From NCBI GenBank assembly GCA_019347995.1, contig JAHWKH010000103.1, positions 1-7,672 on the forward strand: a stretch of 7,672 nucleotides of DNA, given 5' to 3'. The first letter of the stretch is position 1. The number at the start of each line of letters is the position of its first letter. The stretch is from Gemmatimonadota bacterium (lineage in GTDB: Bacteria; Gemmatimonadota; Gemmatimonadetes; Longimicrobiales; UBA6960). The notes beneath the pieces are model-generated. The model saw only the letters and a list, made by a program, of their open reading frames with translations. It did not search any database and had not been told where the DNA came from. Both the position numbers and the translations under genes were made by a program. Below, piece by piece: positions 1 to 7,079 of the stretch.

Positions 1-1186
<1,186 letters not shown>

Positions 1187-1190
1187 GCCG

Positions 1191-1196
1191 CCTCCT
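1191..1196 (-). promoter_or_regulatory. Ribosome binding site of the ADOP permease
   Basis: AGGAGG on the minus strand, 4 bases before the ATG at 1186. It is a full-consensus Shine-Dalgarno sequence and fixes the permease start. The rest of the 58-base gap to padR shows no terminator or separate promoter. Confidence 0.8.
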
Positions 1197-1244
1197 CTGC
1201 GCGTGGACCGCACCGCCGGGCACCGATGCGCGCCGGCTTCCCGC

Positions 1245-1574
1245 TCAGGACGCCGTCTGCAGGATCCTGTTGACGGCGTCGGAGGAGCGCGCCCAGGTGC
1301 GCGTCTCCTCGGCGAGCTGGCGCTGGCCCGCCGCCGTGAGCTCGTAATAGCGTGCCCGGCGGTTGTTCTCCGTGATCCGCCACTCCGAGGCCACCAGACC
1401 CTTCCGCTTCAGGCGCTGGAGCGCCGGATAGAGGGAGCCCTGGTGCACCTGGAACACCTCCCTGGAGATCTGCTGTATGCGCTCGCCGATGCCCCAGCCG
1501 TGCATGGGCTCCAGGGACAGCACCTTCAGGATCAGCATCTCCAGGGTACCCTGGAGGAGGTCGGTCCGGCTCAC
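1245..1574 (-). CDS. PadR-family transcriptional repressor
   Basis: Small winged-helix DNA-binding repressor of the PadR family, in the branch encoded next to ADOP permeases. From the GTG at 1574 it has 109 residues, the normal size. Residues 5-75 are the PadR domain: LLQGTLEMLILKVLSLEPMH (6-25) in helix 1, RIQQISREVFQVHQGSLYPALQRL (32-55) covering the helix-turn-helix with QGSLYPAL, and the wing EWRITENNRRARYYELT (64-80). A short C-terminal helix (84-106) should serve dimerisation. The frame stays open 38 codons further upstream to an ATG at 1688, but that extension does not resemble PadR, while VSRTDLLQGTLE matches the usual family beginning and has GGAG 5 bases before it. It lies 58 bases before the permease gene in the same direction. 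Tandem repeats overlap its likely promoter (1626-1667), which fits autorepression. The ligand is unknown. Confidence 0.93.
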   Translation of the reverse strand: MSRTDLLQGTLEMLILKVLSLEPMHGWGIGERIQQISREVFQVHQGSLYPALQRLKRKGLVASEWRITENNRRARYYELTAAGQRQLAEETRTWARSSDAVNRILQTAS

Positions 1575-1625
1575 GTCGGCTCCGGCTGGGGTGATCCGGA
1601 GAAGGCATCGCGCAGCGGCCCTCTC

Positions 1626-1667
1626 CTGTAGTCCGTCAACAGTAGGACGTCGACAGTAGAGACGCAA
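1626..1667 (-). promoter_or_regulatory. Likely padR promoter with overlapping tandem operator repeats
   Basis: Read on the minus strand, TTGCGT (1667-1662) is followed after 17 bases by TACTGT (1644-1639), a plausible but weak sigma-70 pair giving a leader of about 58 bases before the GTG at 1574. Overlapping it are two 12-base direct repeats with one mismatch, plus-strand CGTCAACAGTAG (1634-1645) and CGTCGACAGTAG (1648-1659), with a 14-base period. A degenerate third half, CTGTAG (1626-1631), keeps the same 14-base phase. CTGT (1626-1629) and ACAG (1639-1642) also form a short inverted pair, as PadR dimers often need. That the repeats bind this PadR is inference. Confidence 0.5.
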
Positions 1668-1695
1668 TGGAATCCGCGACGGTTGCACGGGGGAC

Positions 1696-2112
1696 CTAGC
1701 TCGGCTCCGCGTCCTCGCCCGAGAGACGCCGTTCCGCGATGACGTACTCCCGCACCGGCCGTCCCCCGATCAGGTGCTCCTGGATGATGCGCTCGAGCAC
1801 GGGCGGATCGCAGCTCCGGTACCACGTTCCGTCCGGGTAGACCACCGCCACCGGCCCCTCCCGGCAGATCCGCAGGCAGTCGGCCTTGCTCCGATACACC
1901 CCGCCCCGCAGGTCCAGGCCCAGCTTCTTGAGCCGCTTCTTCAGGTAGCGCCACGCCTCCAGCGAGCGCTCCCGGTCGCAGCACTTCGGTTTGGTCTGGT
2001 CGCAGCACAGGAAGACGTGGCGGCGCAGCACCGGCACGCCCAGCGCCTCGATCCGCTCCTGGAGATCCGCCTCGGGGAGTCCGCCGGGACCGCGCTCGGG
2101 CTCGTCGCTCAC
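1696..2112 (-). CDS. (2Fe-2S) ferredoxin domain protein, thioredoxin-like fold
   Basis: Small soluble electron-transfer-type protein of the thioredoxin-like (2Fe-2S) ferredoxin family; its redox partner is unknown. From the GTG at 2112 it has 138 residues. The usual cluster ligands of the family are a C-X(7-12)-C pair and a later C-X3-C pair. Here they correspond to C36/C37 with C44/C45 ([15 protein letters not shown], 32-46) and C79/C83 (ADCLRIC). The conserved [13 protein letters not shown] (86-98) and [16 protein letters not shown] (105-120) complete the domain. A further cysteine is C101. Residues 1-28 are an acidic, probably unstructured leader. The GTG start is preferred because GGAGG (2121-2125) sits 8 bases upstream. 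An in-frame ATG at 2193 would add 27 residues of low-complexity sequence and would lie upstream of the probable promoter. It is divergent from the exported protein at 2192 and lies 121 bases before padR, with no terminator between them. The family is clear; the partner is not. Confidence 0.9.
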   Translation of the reverse strand: MSDEPERGPGGLPEADLQERIEALGVPVLRRHVFLCCDQTKPKCCDRERSLEAWRYLKKRLKKLGLDLRGGVYRSKADCLRICREGPVAVVYPDGTWYRSCDPPVLERIIQEHLIGGRPVREYVIAERRLSGEDAEPS

Positions 2113-2120
2113 GTCGTCGT

Positions 2121-2125
2121 CCTCC
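2121..2125 (-). promoter_or_regulatory. Ribosome binding site deciding the GTG start of the ferredoxin gene
   Basis: GGAGG on the minus strand, 8 bases before the GTG at 2112. The alternative ATG at 2193 has no Shine-Dalgarno sequence close before it, so this site supports the shorter 138-residue protein. Confidence 0.65.
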
Positions 2126-2154
2126 GGGGGCTCGGTGGTGGTGTCGCCGGAGGA

Positions 2155-2191
2155 TGGTGACGCCCCGCCGTTTCGTCTATACTCCCGCGCC
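2155..2191. promoter_or_regulatory. Probable divergent promoter between the ferredoxin and exported-protein genes
   Basis: On the plus strand TATACT (2178-2183) is a good -10 box only 8 bases before the ATG at 2192. A weak -35, TGGTGA (2155-2160), lies 17 bases upstream of it. On the minus strand the same AT patch reads TATAGA (2181-2176), which could serve as a -10 for the ferredoxin gene with a leader of about 56 bases to the GTG at 2112. No -35 is visible on the minus side. The AT patch stands out in otherwise GC-rich sequence. The dual use is inference. Confidence 0.5.
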
Positions 2192-2722
2192 ATGCCATCC
2201 TCCCGCGCCGCCGCCCGTTCCTCCGCCGCCGCGCTCCGCGCCGCGCTGCTGGCCGTCGTGCTGATGGCCGCGCCGGCGACGTCGGCGGCCCAGGCCAGGC
2301 CCCGGGCCATGGACGGCGTGCGCGTGGGCGTCACGCTGGGCGGCACGGGGCTGATGGGGATCTCGGTGGAGTGGGTGGACGACGACCTGCGCGGCGTGGA
2401 GGCCACGATCGCGACGTTCGGCTTCAACGACGTCAGCCTCGGCCTGTCGGCCCGCCACTACTTCGGCGGAGCCTACCTGCGCCCGGTGGTGGGGGCGGGG
2501 CTGTGGCTGACCCGGGCCTTCTCGGCGGAGGACCCCGGGACCGCGCTCCTGGTCCGCGCGCCCCTGGGAATGGACTGGCGGGCCGCCGGCGAGCAGTTCC
2601 TGGGCGTCACCGTATCGGCGAACCGGGTGCTCTGGATGACGCGCGAGGCCGACCTCGAGACGGTGCCCTCGTCGGGGCGCCTGGTGCCCCTCCCCGAGCT
2701 GGCGTGGCGCTGGCGGCCCTGA
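2192..2722 (+). CDS. Exported beta-rich protein of unknown function
   Basis: I do not recognise the family. The 176-residue protein begins with a clear signal peptide: an arginine-containing n-region (1-16), a hydrophobic core [12 protein letters not shown] (18-29), and likely signal peptidase I cleavage near residues 33-35 (SAAQA). The mature part, about 141 residues, has alternating polar and hydrophobic strands with many glycines, such as [20 protein letters not shown] (43-62), [20 protein letters not shown] (81-100) and [10 protein letters not shown], and it ends in AWRWRP. This pattern fits a small outer-membrane beta-barrel or a periplasmic beta-protein, although the end lacks the usual terminal phenylalanine. 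The ATG at 2192 is the only start that includes the signal peptide. It has no Shine-Dalgarno sequence, and a TATACT box lies 8 bases upstream, so translation may be leaderless. It is convergent with ligD, 31 bases away. No function can be given. Confidence 0.75.
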   Translation: MPSSRAAARSSAAALRAALLAVVLMAAPATSAAQARPRAMDGVRVGVTLGGTGLMGISVEWVDDDLRGVEATIATFGFNDVSLGLSARHYFGGAYLRPVVGAGLWLTRAFSAEDPGTALLVRAPLGMDWRAAGEQFLGVTVSANRVLWMTREADLETVPSSGRLVPLPELAWRWRP

Positions 2723-2753
2723 GCCGCGGCGCAGGCCCGGCCGGCGGGGTCCG

Positions 2754-5423
2754 TCACGGCGGCTCGCCGCCGACGGCGCGCCACGCCGCCCGGGTGATGG
2801 ATTGGCGGGCGTCGAAGAAGCCCTCCCACGGGTCCGCCTCCAGCCGCTCGAGCCGGCGCGGCAGCGTCTCGACCCCGAACTGGTCGGAGCGCGTGCGCGC
2901 CACCTCGTCCCACGTCACCGGCACCGAGACCGGGGCCCCCGGCCGCGCCCGGGTGGAGAACGGCACGATGGCGGTGGCGCCCCGGCCGTTGCGCAGGTAG
3001 TCGACGAAGATGCGGCCCTTCCGCTTGGCCTTGGACATGTTGGCGGTGTAGCGCTCCGGGTCGCGCTCCACCATGGCGTCGGCCACCGCCCGAGCGAACG
3101 CCTTCACCTCGTCGAAGTCGGAGCGCCGCGTCAGGGGTGCCACCACGTGCAGGCCCTTCCCCCCGGTCGTCCTCACCCAGCTCTCCAGGCCCGCGTCGGA
3201 CAGTAGCTCGCGCGTCTCCCGCGCCGCGCGCACGATCTCCTTCCAGGGGAGGTCCTCGTCGGGGTCCAGGTCGAAGACGACGTGGTCCGGCCGCTCCACG
3301 CGGTCCACGCGCGAGCCCCACCCGTGGATCTCCAGCGTGCCGATCTGGACCAGGGCCACCAGCCCCTCCGCCGAGGTCACGTAGACGTACTCTCCCGTGC
3401 CGGACTTCTCCTCGATGTCGATCCGCGAGACCACGTCGGGCACCGCGTCGCCGGGATGCTTCTGGAAGAAGCAGGGCTCCTCCGTCCCCTTCGGACAGCG
3501 GACGAGGCTCAGCGGGCGCCCCTCCACGTAGGGGAGCATCCACGCGGACACCTGCTCGTAGTAGCGCGCCAGGGCCACCTTCGTGACCCCCTGGTCGGGC
3601 CACAGGACGCGCTGCGGGCTCGACACGCGGACGCCCAGGACCCGTGCGTCGCCCCCCTTCGTCTCCGCCGCCGTCGTCGTCGTGCTCGCCACGGACTCCT
3701 CCTGGTCGCTGTCCTCGGGCATCTCCACGGTGACCTCCTCGGGCGGCTTGTCCTCCCGCACGCCCTTGAAGGAGGGATGGCGCAGCTGTCCGTCCCGGGT
3801 CCATTCGGTGAACTCCACCTCCACCACGAGCCTGGGCGTGACCCAGTGGACGCCCCGGGCGGCGGCGCCGGTGGGGGTGCCCTCCCCGAAGGGGGAGGTC
3901 TTGCGCTCGATCCGCTCGAGGCCGGCGCGGAGGGCCGCCAGGGTGTCGGCGGTGAAGCCCGTCCCCACCTTGCCCGCGTACACGAGCGTGCCGTTGCTGT
4001 GGACGCCCAGCAGGAGCGCGCCCAGACCGGTGCGGGCGCCGGAGGGCTCGGTGAACCCGCCCACGACGAACTCCTGGCGGCGCTGGCACTTCACCTTGAT
4101 CCAGTCCCGGCCCCGGCCCGGCCGGTAGGGCGCGTCGGCGCGCTTCGAGATGATGCCCTCCAGCGCCATCTCGCACGCCTTCTGGAAGAACGCGGGGCCG
4201 GTGCCCACCACGTGATCGCTGTAGCGCATGGGCTCGGGGACGTCCTCCAGCAGGGCCCTCAGCGCCTCCTTGCGCTCCGACAGCGGAGTGCCGGTCAGGT
4301 CGACGCCGTCCAGGTGGAGCAGGTCGAAGGCGTAGAAGACCAGGCGGTCGCGGCCGGCCGGTGCGGCGCCCAGCGCCTCCTGCAGGGCCTGGAAATCGGT
4401 GGTGCCGTCGTCGAGGACCACGACCGCTTCCCCGTCCAGCAGCGCCGCGTCCACCGGCAGGGCGGCCGCCGCCTCCGCCACGCCAGGGAAGCGGTCGGTC
4501 CAGTCCTTCCCCCGGCGGGTCAGGAGCGTCACCCGACCCTTCTCCACCCGCACCAGGAGCCGGTAGCCGTCGTACTTGATCTCGTGGAGCCAGTCCTCGC
4601 CCGCGGGGGCCTCCTTGTGCAGGGTGGCGAGCTGGGGACGCATGGCCTTCGGAAGGGCGGTCTTCTTCCCCCGGGGCTTCTTCGCGGCGGCCTCCTTCGC
4701 GGCGCGCTTCTTCGACGCGGCCTTCGAGCGACCGGCCTTCGACGCGCCCTTTGGGCCTCCCCCCTTCGACCCGCCCTTCTGCGCCCCGCCACCGTCTCCG
4801 CGACCCGCCTTCCCTCCCCCGTCCTCCGCGTGGCTGTCCCAGACCCGGTCACGCTCTCCGGCGATCTCCTCCAGGGTGCGGCCCGTGTCGACGCTCTCGG
4901 GCCGGGCCTCGGTGACGTCGGGCCCGCCGCCGTCCAGCGCCTCGTCGTCGCGGCTCTTGATGAGGAGCCAGTTCTTGCCGTTCTCGCCGGCGCGCCCGCC
5001 CATGCGCACCAGGTTCCATGCGCCGTGGAGCTTCTCGCCCTCGAGGCGGAAGGTGAGGCGGCCCTTGCGGTAGGCCTTCACCGGATCGCCGTCGGGATCC
5101 CACGTGCCGCGGTCCCAGAGCAGCACCGTGCCGCCGCCGTACTGGTCCTGCGGGATGACGCCCTCGAAGTCGCCGTAGGAGAGGGGGTGGTCCTCGACGT
5201 GGACCGCGAGGCGCTTCTCGGCGGGGTCCAGGCTCGGGCCCTTGGGCACGGCCCAGCTGCGCAGGACGCCCTCCATCTCCAGGCGGAAGTCGTAGTGGAG
5301 GCGGGAGGCGTCGTGCTTCTGGATCACGAAGCGCAGCTTCCCGCCGCCCCCCGCCGGCCCGTCACCGGAAGGCTCGGGCGTGCTCCTGAAATCGCGCTTC
5401 TTCGTGTATTCCTCGAGGGCCAT
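2754..5423 (-). CDS. ligD: LigD: multifunctional ATP-dependent DNA ligase of non-homologous end joining (PE-Lig-Pol)
   Basis: Repairs double-strand breaks together with Ku by trimming 3' ends, filling in and sealing. It has 889 residues in the domain order known from Pseudomonas. Phosphoesterase, about 30-165: expected metal and active-site residues H37, H43, D45, H79 and Y83 are all present. A Lys/Gly/Ala-rich linker follows (about 198-258). Ligase, about 262-445: EIKYDGYR with nucleotidyl lysine K283, LLDGEAVV (328-335), EGIISKR (422-428) and WIKVKC (441-446). OB-fold, about 447-565. Acidic, Thr-rich linker, 567-592. Polymerase of the archaeo-eukaryotic primase type, about 595-885: FDLDPDE with D718 and D720, TGGKGLH (H759), and VDYLRN (D808). 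All catalytic residues seem intact. The start MALEEYTKKRDF matches the family although the ribosome site is weak. It follows the small membrane-protein gene by 60 bases. No ku is visible in the window, so its Ku must be encoded elsewhere. Confidence 0.98.
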   Translation of the reverse strand: MALEEYTKKRDFRSTPEPSGDGPAGGGGKLRFVIQKHDASRLHYDFRLEMEGVLRSWAVPKGPSLDPAEKRLAVHVEDHPLSYGDFEGVIPQDQYGGGTVLLWDRGTWDPDGDPVKAYRKGRLTFRLEGEKLHGAWNLVRMGGRAGENGKNWLLIKSRDDEALDGGGPDVTEARPESVDTGRTLEEIAGERDRVWDSHAEDGGGKAGRGDGGGAQKGGSKGGGPKGASKAGRSKAASKKRAAKEAAAKKPRGKKTALPKAMRPQLATLHKEAPAGEDWLHEIKYDGYRLLVRVEKGRVTLLTRRGKDWTDRFPGVAEAAAALPVDAALLDGEAVVVLDDGTTDFQALQEALGAAPAGRDRLVFYAFDLLHLDGVDLTGTPLSERKEALRALLEDVPEPMRYSDHVVGTGPAFFQKACEMALEGIISKRADAPYRPGRGRDWIKVKCQRRQEFVVGGFTEPSGARTGLGALLLGVHSNGTLVYAGKVGTGFTADTLAALRAGLERIERKTSPFGEGTPTGAAARGVHWVTPRLVVEVEFTEWTRDGQLRHPSFKGVREDKPPEEVTVEMPEDSDQEESVASTTTTAAETKGGDARVLGVRVSSPQRVLWPDQGVTKVALARYYEQVSAWMLPYVEGRPLSLVRCPKGTEEPCFFQKHPGDAVPDVVSRIDIEEKSGTGEYVYVTSAEGLVALVQIGTLEIHGWGSRVDRVERPDHVVFDLDPDEDLPWKEIVRAARETRELLSDAGLESWVRTTGGKGLHVVAPLTRRSDFDEVKAFARAVADAMVERDPERYTANMSKAKRKGRIFVDYLRNGRGATAIVPFSTRARPGAPVSVPVTWDEVARTRSDQFGVETLPRRLERLEADPWEGFFDARQSITRAAWRAVGGEPP

Positions 5424-5483
5424 GGCTCATCGGGGCCGAGCGGACGTCGGGACGGGTTCTCCTCCCTGCAAGCACTGCTCCCG

Positions 5484-5735
5484 TCACAGCTCCTCGGCCG
5501 AGTCCCACTCCTCCTCGTCCCAGAAGCGCCGCTCCTCCTCGGCGATCTCGTTCAGGTCGAGGGGCTCGTCTTCCTGGGAGAGGAAGCGGCCCTCGGCCTC
5601 GATGCGCCGGATGGCGTCGTCGTCCAGCCGGGGCGCGGCGTCGGCCGGCGGACCGAGGCGCCGCCGCAGGCGCACGGCCGCGACCACCACGAGGACGGCG
5701 AGGCCGCCCCAGACGAGGGTCCAGAGGAGGTTCAC
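5484..5735 (-). CDS. Small single-pass membrane protein, unknown function
   Basis: I do not recognise a named family. The 83-residue protein has one membrane segment at the very N-terminus (LLWTLVWGGLAVLVVVAAV, 3-21). The stop-transfer RLRRRLG follows (22-28), so the rest should face the cytoplasm. The tail is strongly acidic: LDDDAIRRIEAEGRF (37-51) could be helical, and 53-83 is rich in E and D with two tryptophans or phenylalanines (RRFWDEEEWDSAEEL). The GTG start at 5735 lies 6 bases after the thrC stop with no good ribosome site, which suggests translational coupling. Composition differs clearly from the shadow frames of its neighbours: a proper membrane anchor and charged tail argue that it is real. 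It sits between thrC and ligD, both in the same direction, but nothing links it to either function. Confidence 0.7.
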   Translation of the reverse strand: MNLLWTLVWGGLAVLVVVAAVRLRRRLGPPADAAPRLDDDAIRRIEAEGRFLSQEDEPLDLNEIAEEERRFWDEEEWDSAEEL

Positions 5736-5741
5736 GAGCGC

Positions 5742-6935
5742 TCAGGCCAGGGGGGTCATGCCGACGTACTTGAGGCCGCTGCCGGTGTTGAAGAGCACCA
5801 CCTCGTCGCCGGCATCGATCATTCCACGCTCCAGGAGGATGGGGACCGCCGCCGCCGTCGCCCCGCCCTCTGGGGCGGCGAAGACACCGGTGTCGGCGCC
5901 CATGCGCCGGACCCAGGTGGCCATGGCGTCGTCGTCCACCGCCACCGCCCCGCCGCCGCTCTCCCGCAGCGCGCGCAGGATGAGGAAGTCGCCCACGGCG
6001 CCCGGCACCCGCAGCCCGGACGCGTAGGTGCGGGCGCCCTCCCACGTCTGCGCCGCCTCGGCGCCGGACTCCCAGGCCCTCACCATGGGCGCGCATCCCG
6101 CGGCCTGCACGGTGAACATCTTCGGCCTCTCCGCGCCGATCCAGCCCAGCGTCTCCATCTCCTCGAACGCCTTCCACATGCCGATGAGCCCGGTCCCGCC
6201 CCCGGTGGGATAGACGATGGCCCCGGGAAGCCGGCCGCCGAGCTGCTCGAACAGCTCGTACCCCATGGTCTTCTTCCCCTCGACCCGGTAGGGCTCCTTG
6301 AGCGTGGAGAGGTCGAACCAGCCTTTCTCCTCCACGCCCCGGCGCACCTCCCTGCCCGCGTCGCTGATGAGGCCGGGAATGAGGCGCAGGTGGGCGCCCA
6401 GCGCCCGGATCTCCTCGACGATGGGCGCCGGCGTGTCGTCGGGCGCCACCACGTGGAGGGGGATGCCCGCCGCGGCGGCATAGGCGGCGGCCGCCCCGCC
6501 CGCGTTGCCCGCCGTGGGGATGGCCAGCGCCTCGGCGCCCAGCTCCAGGGCCCGGGACACCGCCAGGCAGAGGCCCCGCGCCTTGAAGCTGGCGGTGGGA
6601 TTCTGCCCCTCGTCCTTCACCCACAGCCGGTCCACGCCGACCCGCGAAGCCAGGCGCGGAGCGTCGAGGAGGGGCGTCCAGCCCTCGCCGAGCCGCACCT
6701 GGCTCGCCCGTTCGCGCACGGGCAGCACCTCCTCGTAGCGCCAGAGGTCGGAGGAGCGCCCCGGCAGCGCGGATGGCTGGAAGCGGTCCCGGAGCGCGTC
6801 CAGGTCGTAGCGGGCGAAGAGGGGCTTTCCCGAAGGCGAGAGGCCCTGGAGACGCTCGCTCTCCAGGCGCTCGCCCGTGGCGGTGCACTCGAGGTGGCTG
6901 GCTCCGGGAAGGGTGTCGGCGACGGTCGCGGGCAT
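5742..6935 (-). CDS. thrC: Threonine synthase-like PLP-dependent enzyme
   Basis: Fold-type II PLP enzyme; the family converts O-phospho-L-homoserine to L-threonine and phosphate in the cytoplasm. It has 397 residues, normal for the short bacterial form. The PLP lysine is K118 in NPTASFKARGL (112-121). The substrate and cofactor loop TAGNAGGA lies at 141-148, and the glycine loop binding the PLP phosphate is PTGGGTGLIGMWKAF (243-257). NTGSGLKY (383-390) closes the active site. The N-terminal ribbon region (LECTATGERL then LSPSGKPL, 15-39) keeps one of the four cysteines of zinc-bearing relatives (C17), so it probably binds no zinc. The ATG at 6935 is chosen because the family's HLEC beginning follows shortly after it; no ribosome site is apparent. 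It is the first gene of a minus-strand set with the membrane protein (6 bases later) and ligD. Substrate assignment rests on overall family resemblance; a related ammonia-lyase activity is the main alternative. Confidence 0.88.
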   Translation of the reverse strand: MPATVADTLPGASHLECTATGERLESERLQGLSPSGKPLFARYDLDALRDRFQPSALPGRSSDLWRYEEVLPVRERASQVRLGEGWTPLLDAPRLASRVGVDRLWVKDEGQNPTASFKARGLCLAVSRALELGAEALAIPTAGNAGGAAAAYAAAAGIPLHVVAPDDTPAPIVEEIRALGAHLRLIPGLISDAGREVRRGVEEKGWFDLSTLKEPYRVEGKKTMGYELFEQLGGRLPGAIVYPTGGGTGLIGMWKAFEEMETLGWIGAERPKMFTVQAAGCAPMVRAWESGAEAAQTWEGARTYASGLRVPGAVGDFLILRALRESGGGAVAVDDDAMATWVRRMGADTGVFAAPEGGATAAAVPILLERGMIDAGDEVVLFNTGSGLKYVGMTPLA

Positions 6936-7079
6936 GGCGGCGGAGGTCGGGGTGGATGGCGGTGTGGAAACCCGTGCTAAGGTAACCGCACCGCGGGCAC
7001 CACGGGCAACCCTGGCCGGCCACGGCGACATCCCAATGGACGGTGGCCGTGGATCTTCGAATTCCCACCCCGGGGGACC
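6936..7079. promoter_or_regulatory. Divergent intergenic region between thrC and the sigma factor gene
   Basis: These 144 bases must carry promoters for both genes, but neither is clear. On the minus strand TACCTT (6984-6979) with TTGCCC (7009-7004) is a poor sigma-70 pair with a 19-base spacer. On the plus strand TAAGGT (6978-6983) lacks a -35. A 7-base inverted repeat, CCACGGC (7020-7026) and GCCGTGG (7046-7052), and a 10-base palindrome TGGCCGGCCA (7013-7022) lie in the probable leader of the sigma gene. GGGGGA directly before the GTG at 7080 may act as its ribosome site. Confidence 0.35.

Noticed and set aside
1575..1688. A 38-residue N-terminal extension of PadR from the ATG at 1688
   Set aside because: It would cover the promoter repeats and lacks PadR similarity; GTG at 1574 gives the usual family start.
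2757..2772. Hairpin CGGCGG-CTCG-CCGCCG as a terminator between the convergent genes
   Set aside because: The stem is perfect, but there is no T-run on either side and it lies inside the end of ligD, where GC-rich codons make such stems common. The 8-base palindromes at 2723-2730 and 2737-2744 fail for the same reason.
6966..6971. GGAAAC as a -35 element for an ECF sigma factor, suggesting autoregulation of the sigma gene
   Set aside because: The bases 16-17 further on (GCACCG) do not resemble an ECF -10, and the distance to the GTG would leave a leader of about 80 bases. The hexamer alone is too short to count.
3282..6980. A 1232-codon open frame on the plus strand opposite ligD and thrC
   Set aside because: It is antisense to two genes with complete family motifs. 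Its product is a His/Arg/Ala/Leu-rich string without domains, the usual mirror of GC-rich codon use, where stop codons are rare in the shadow frame.
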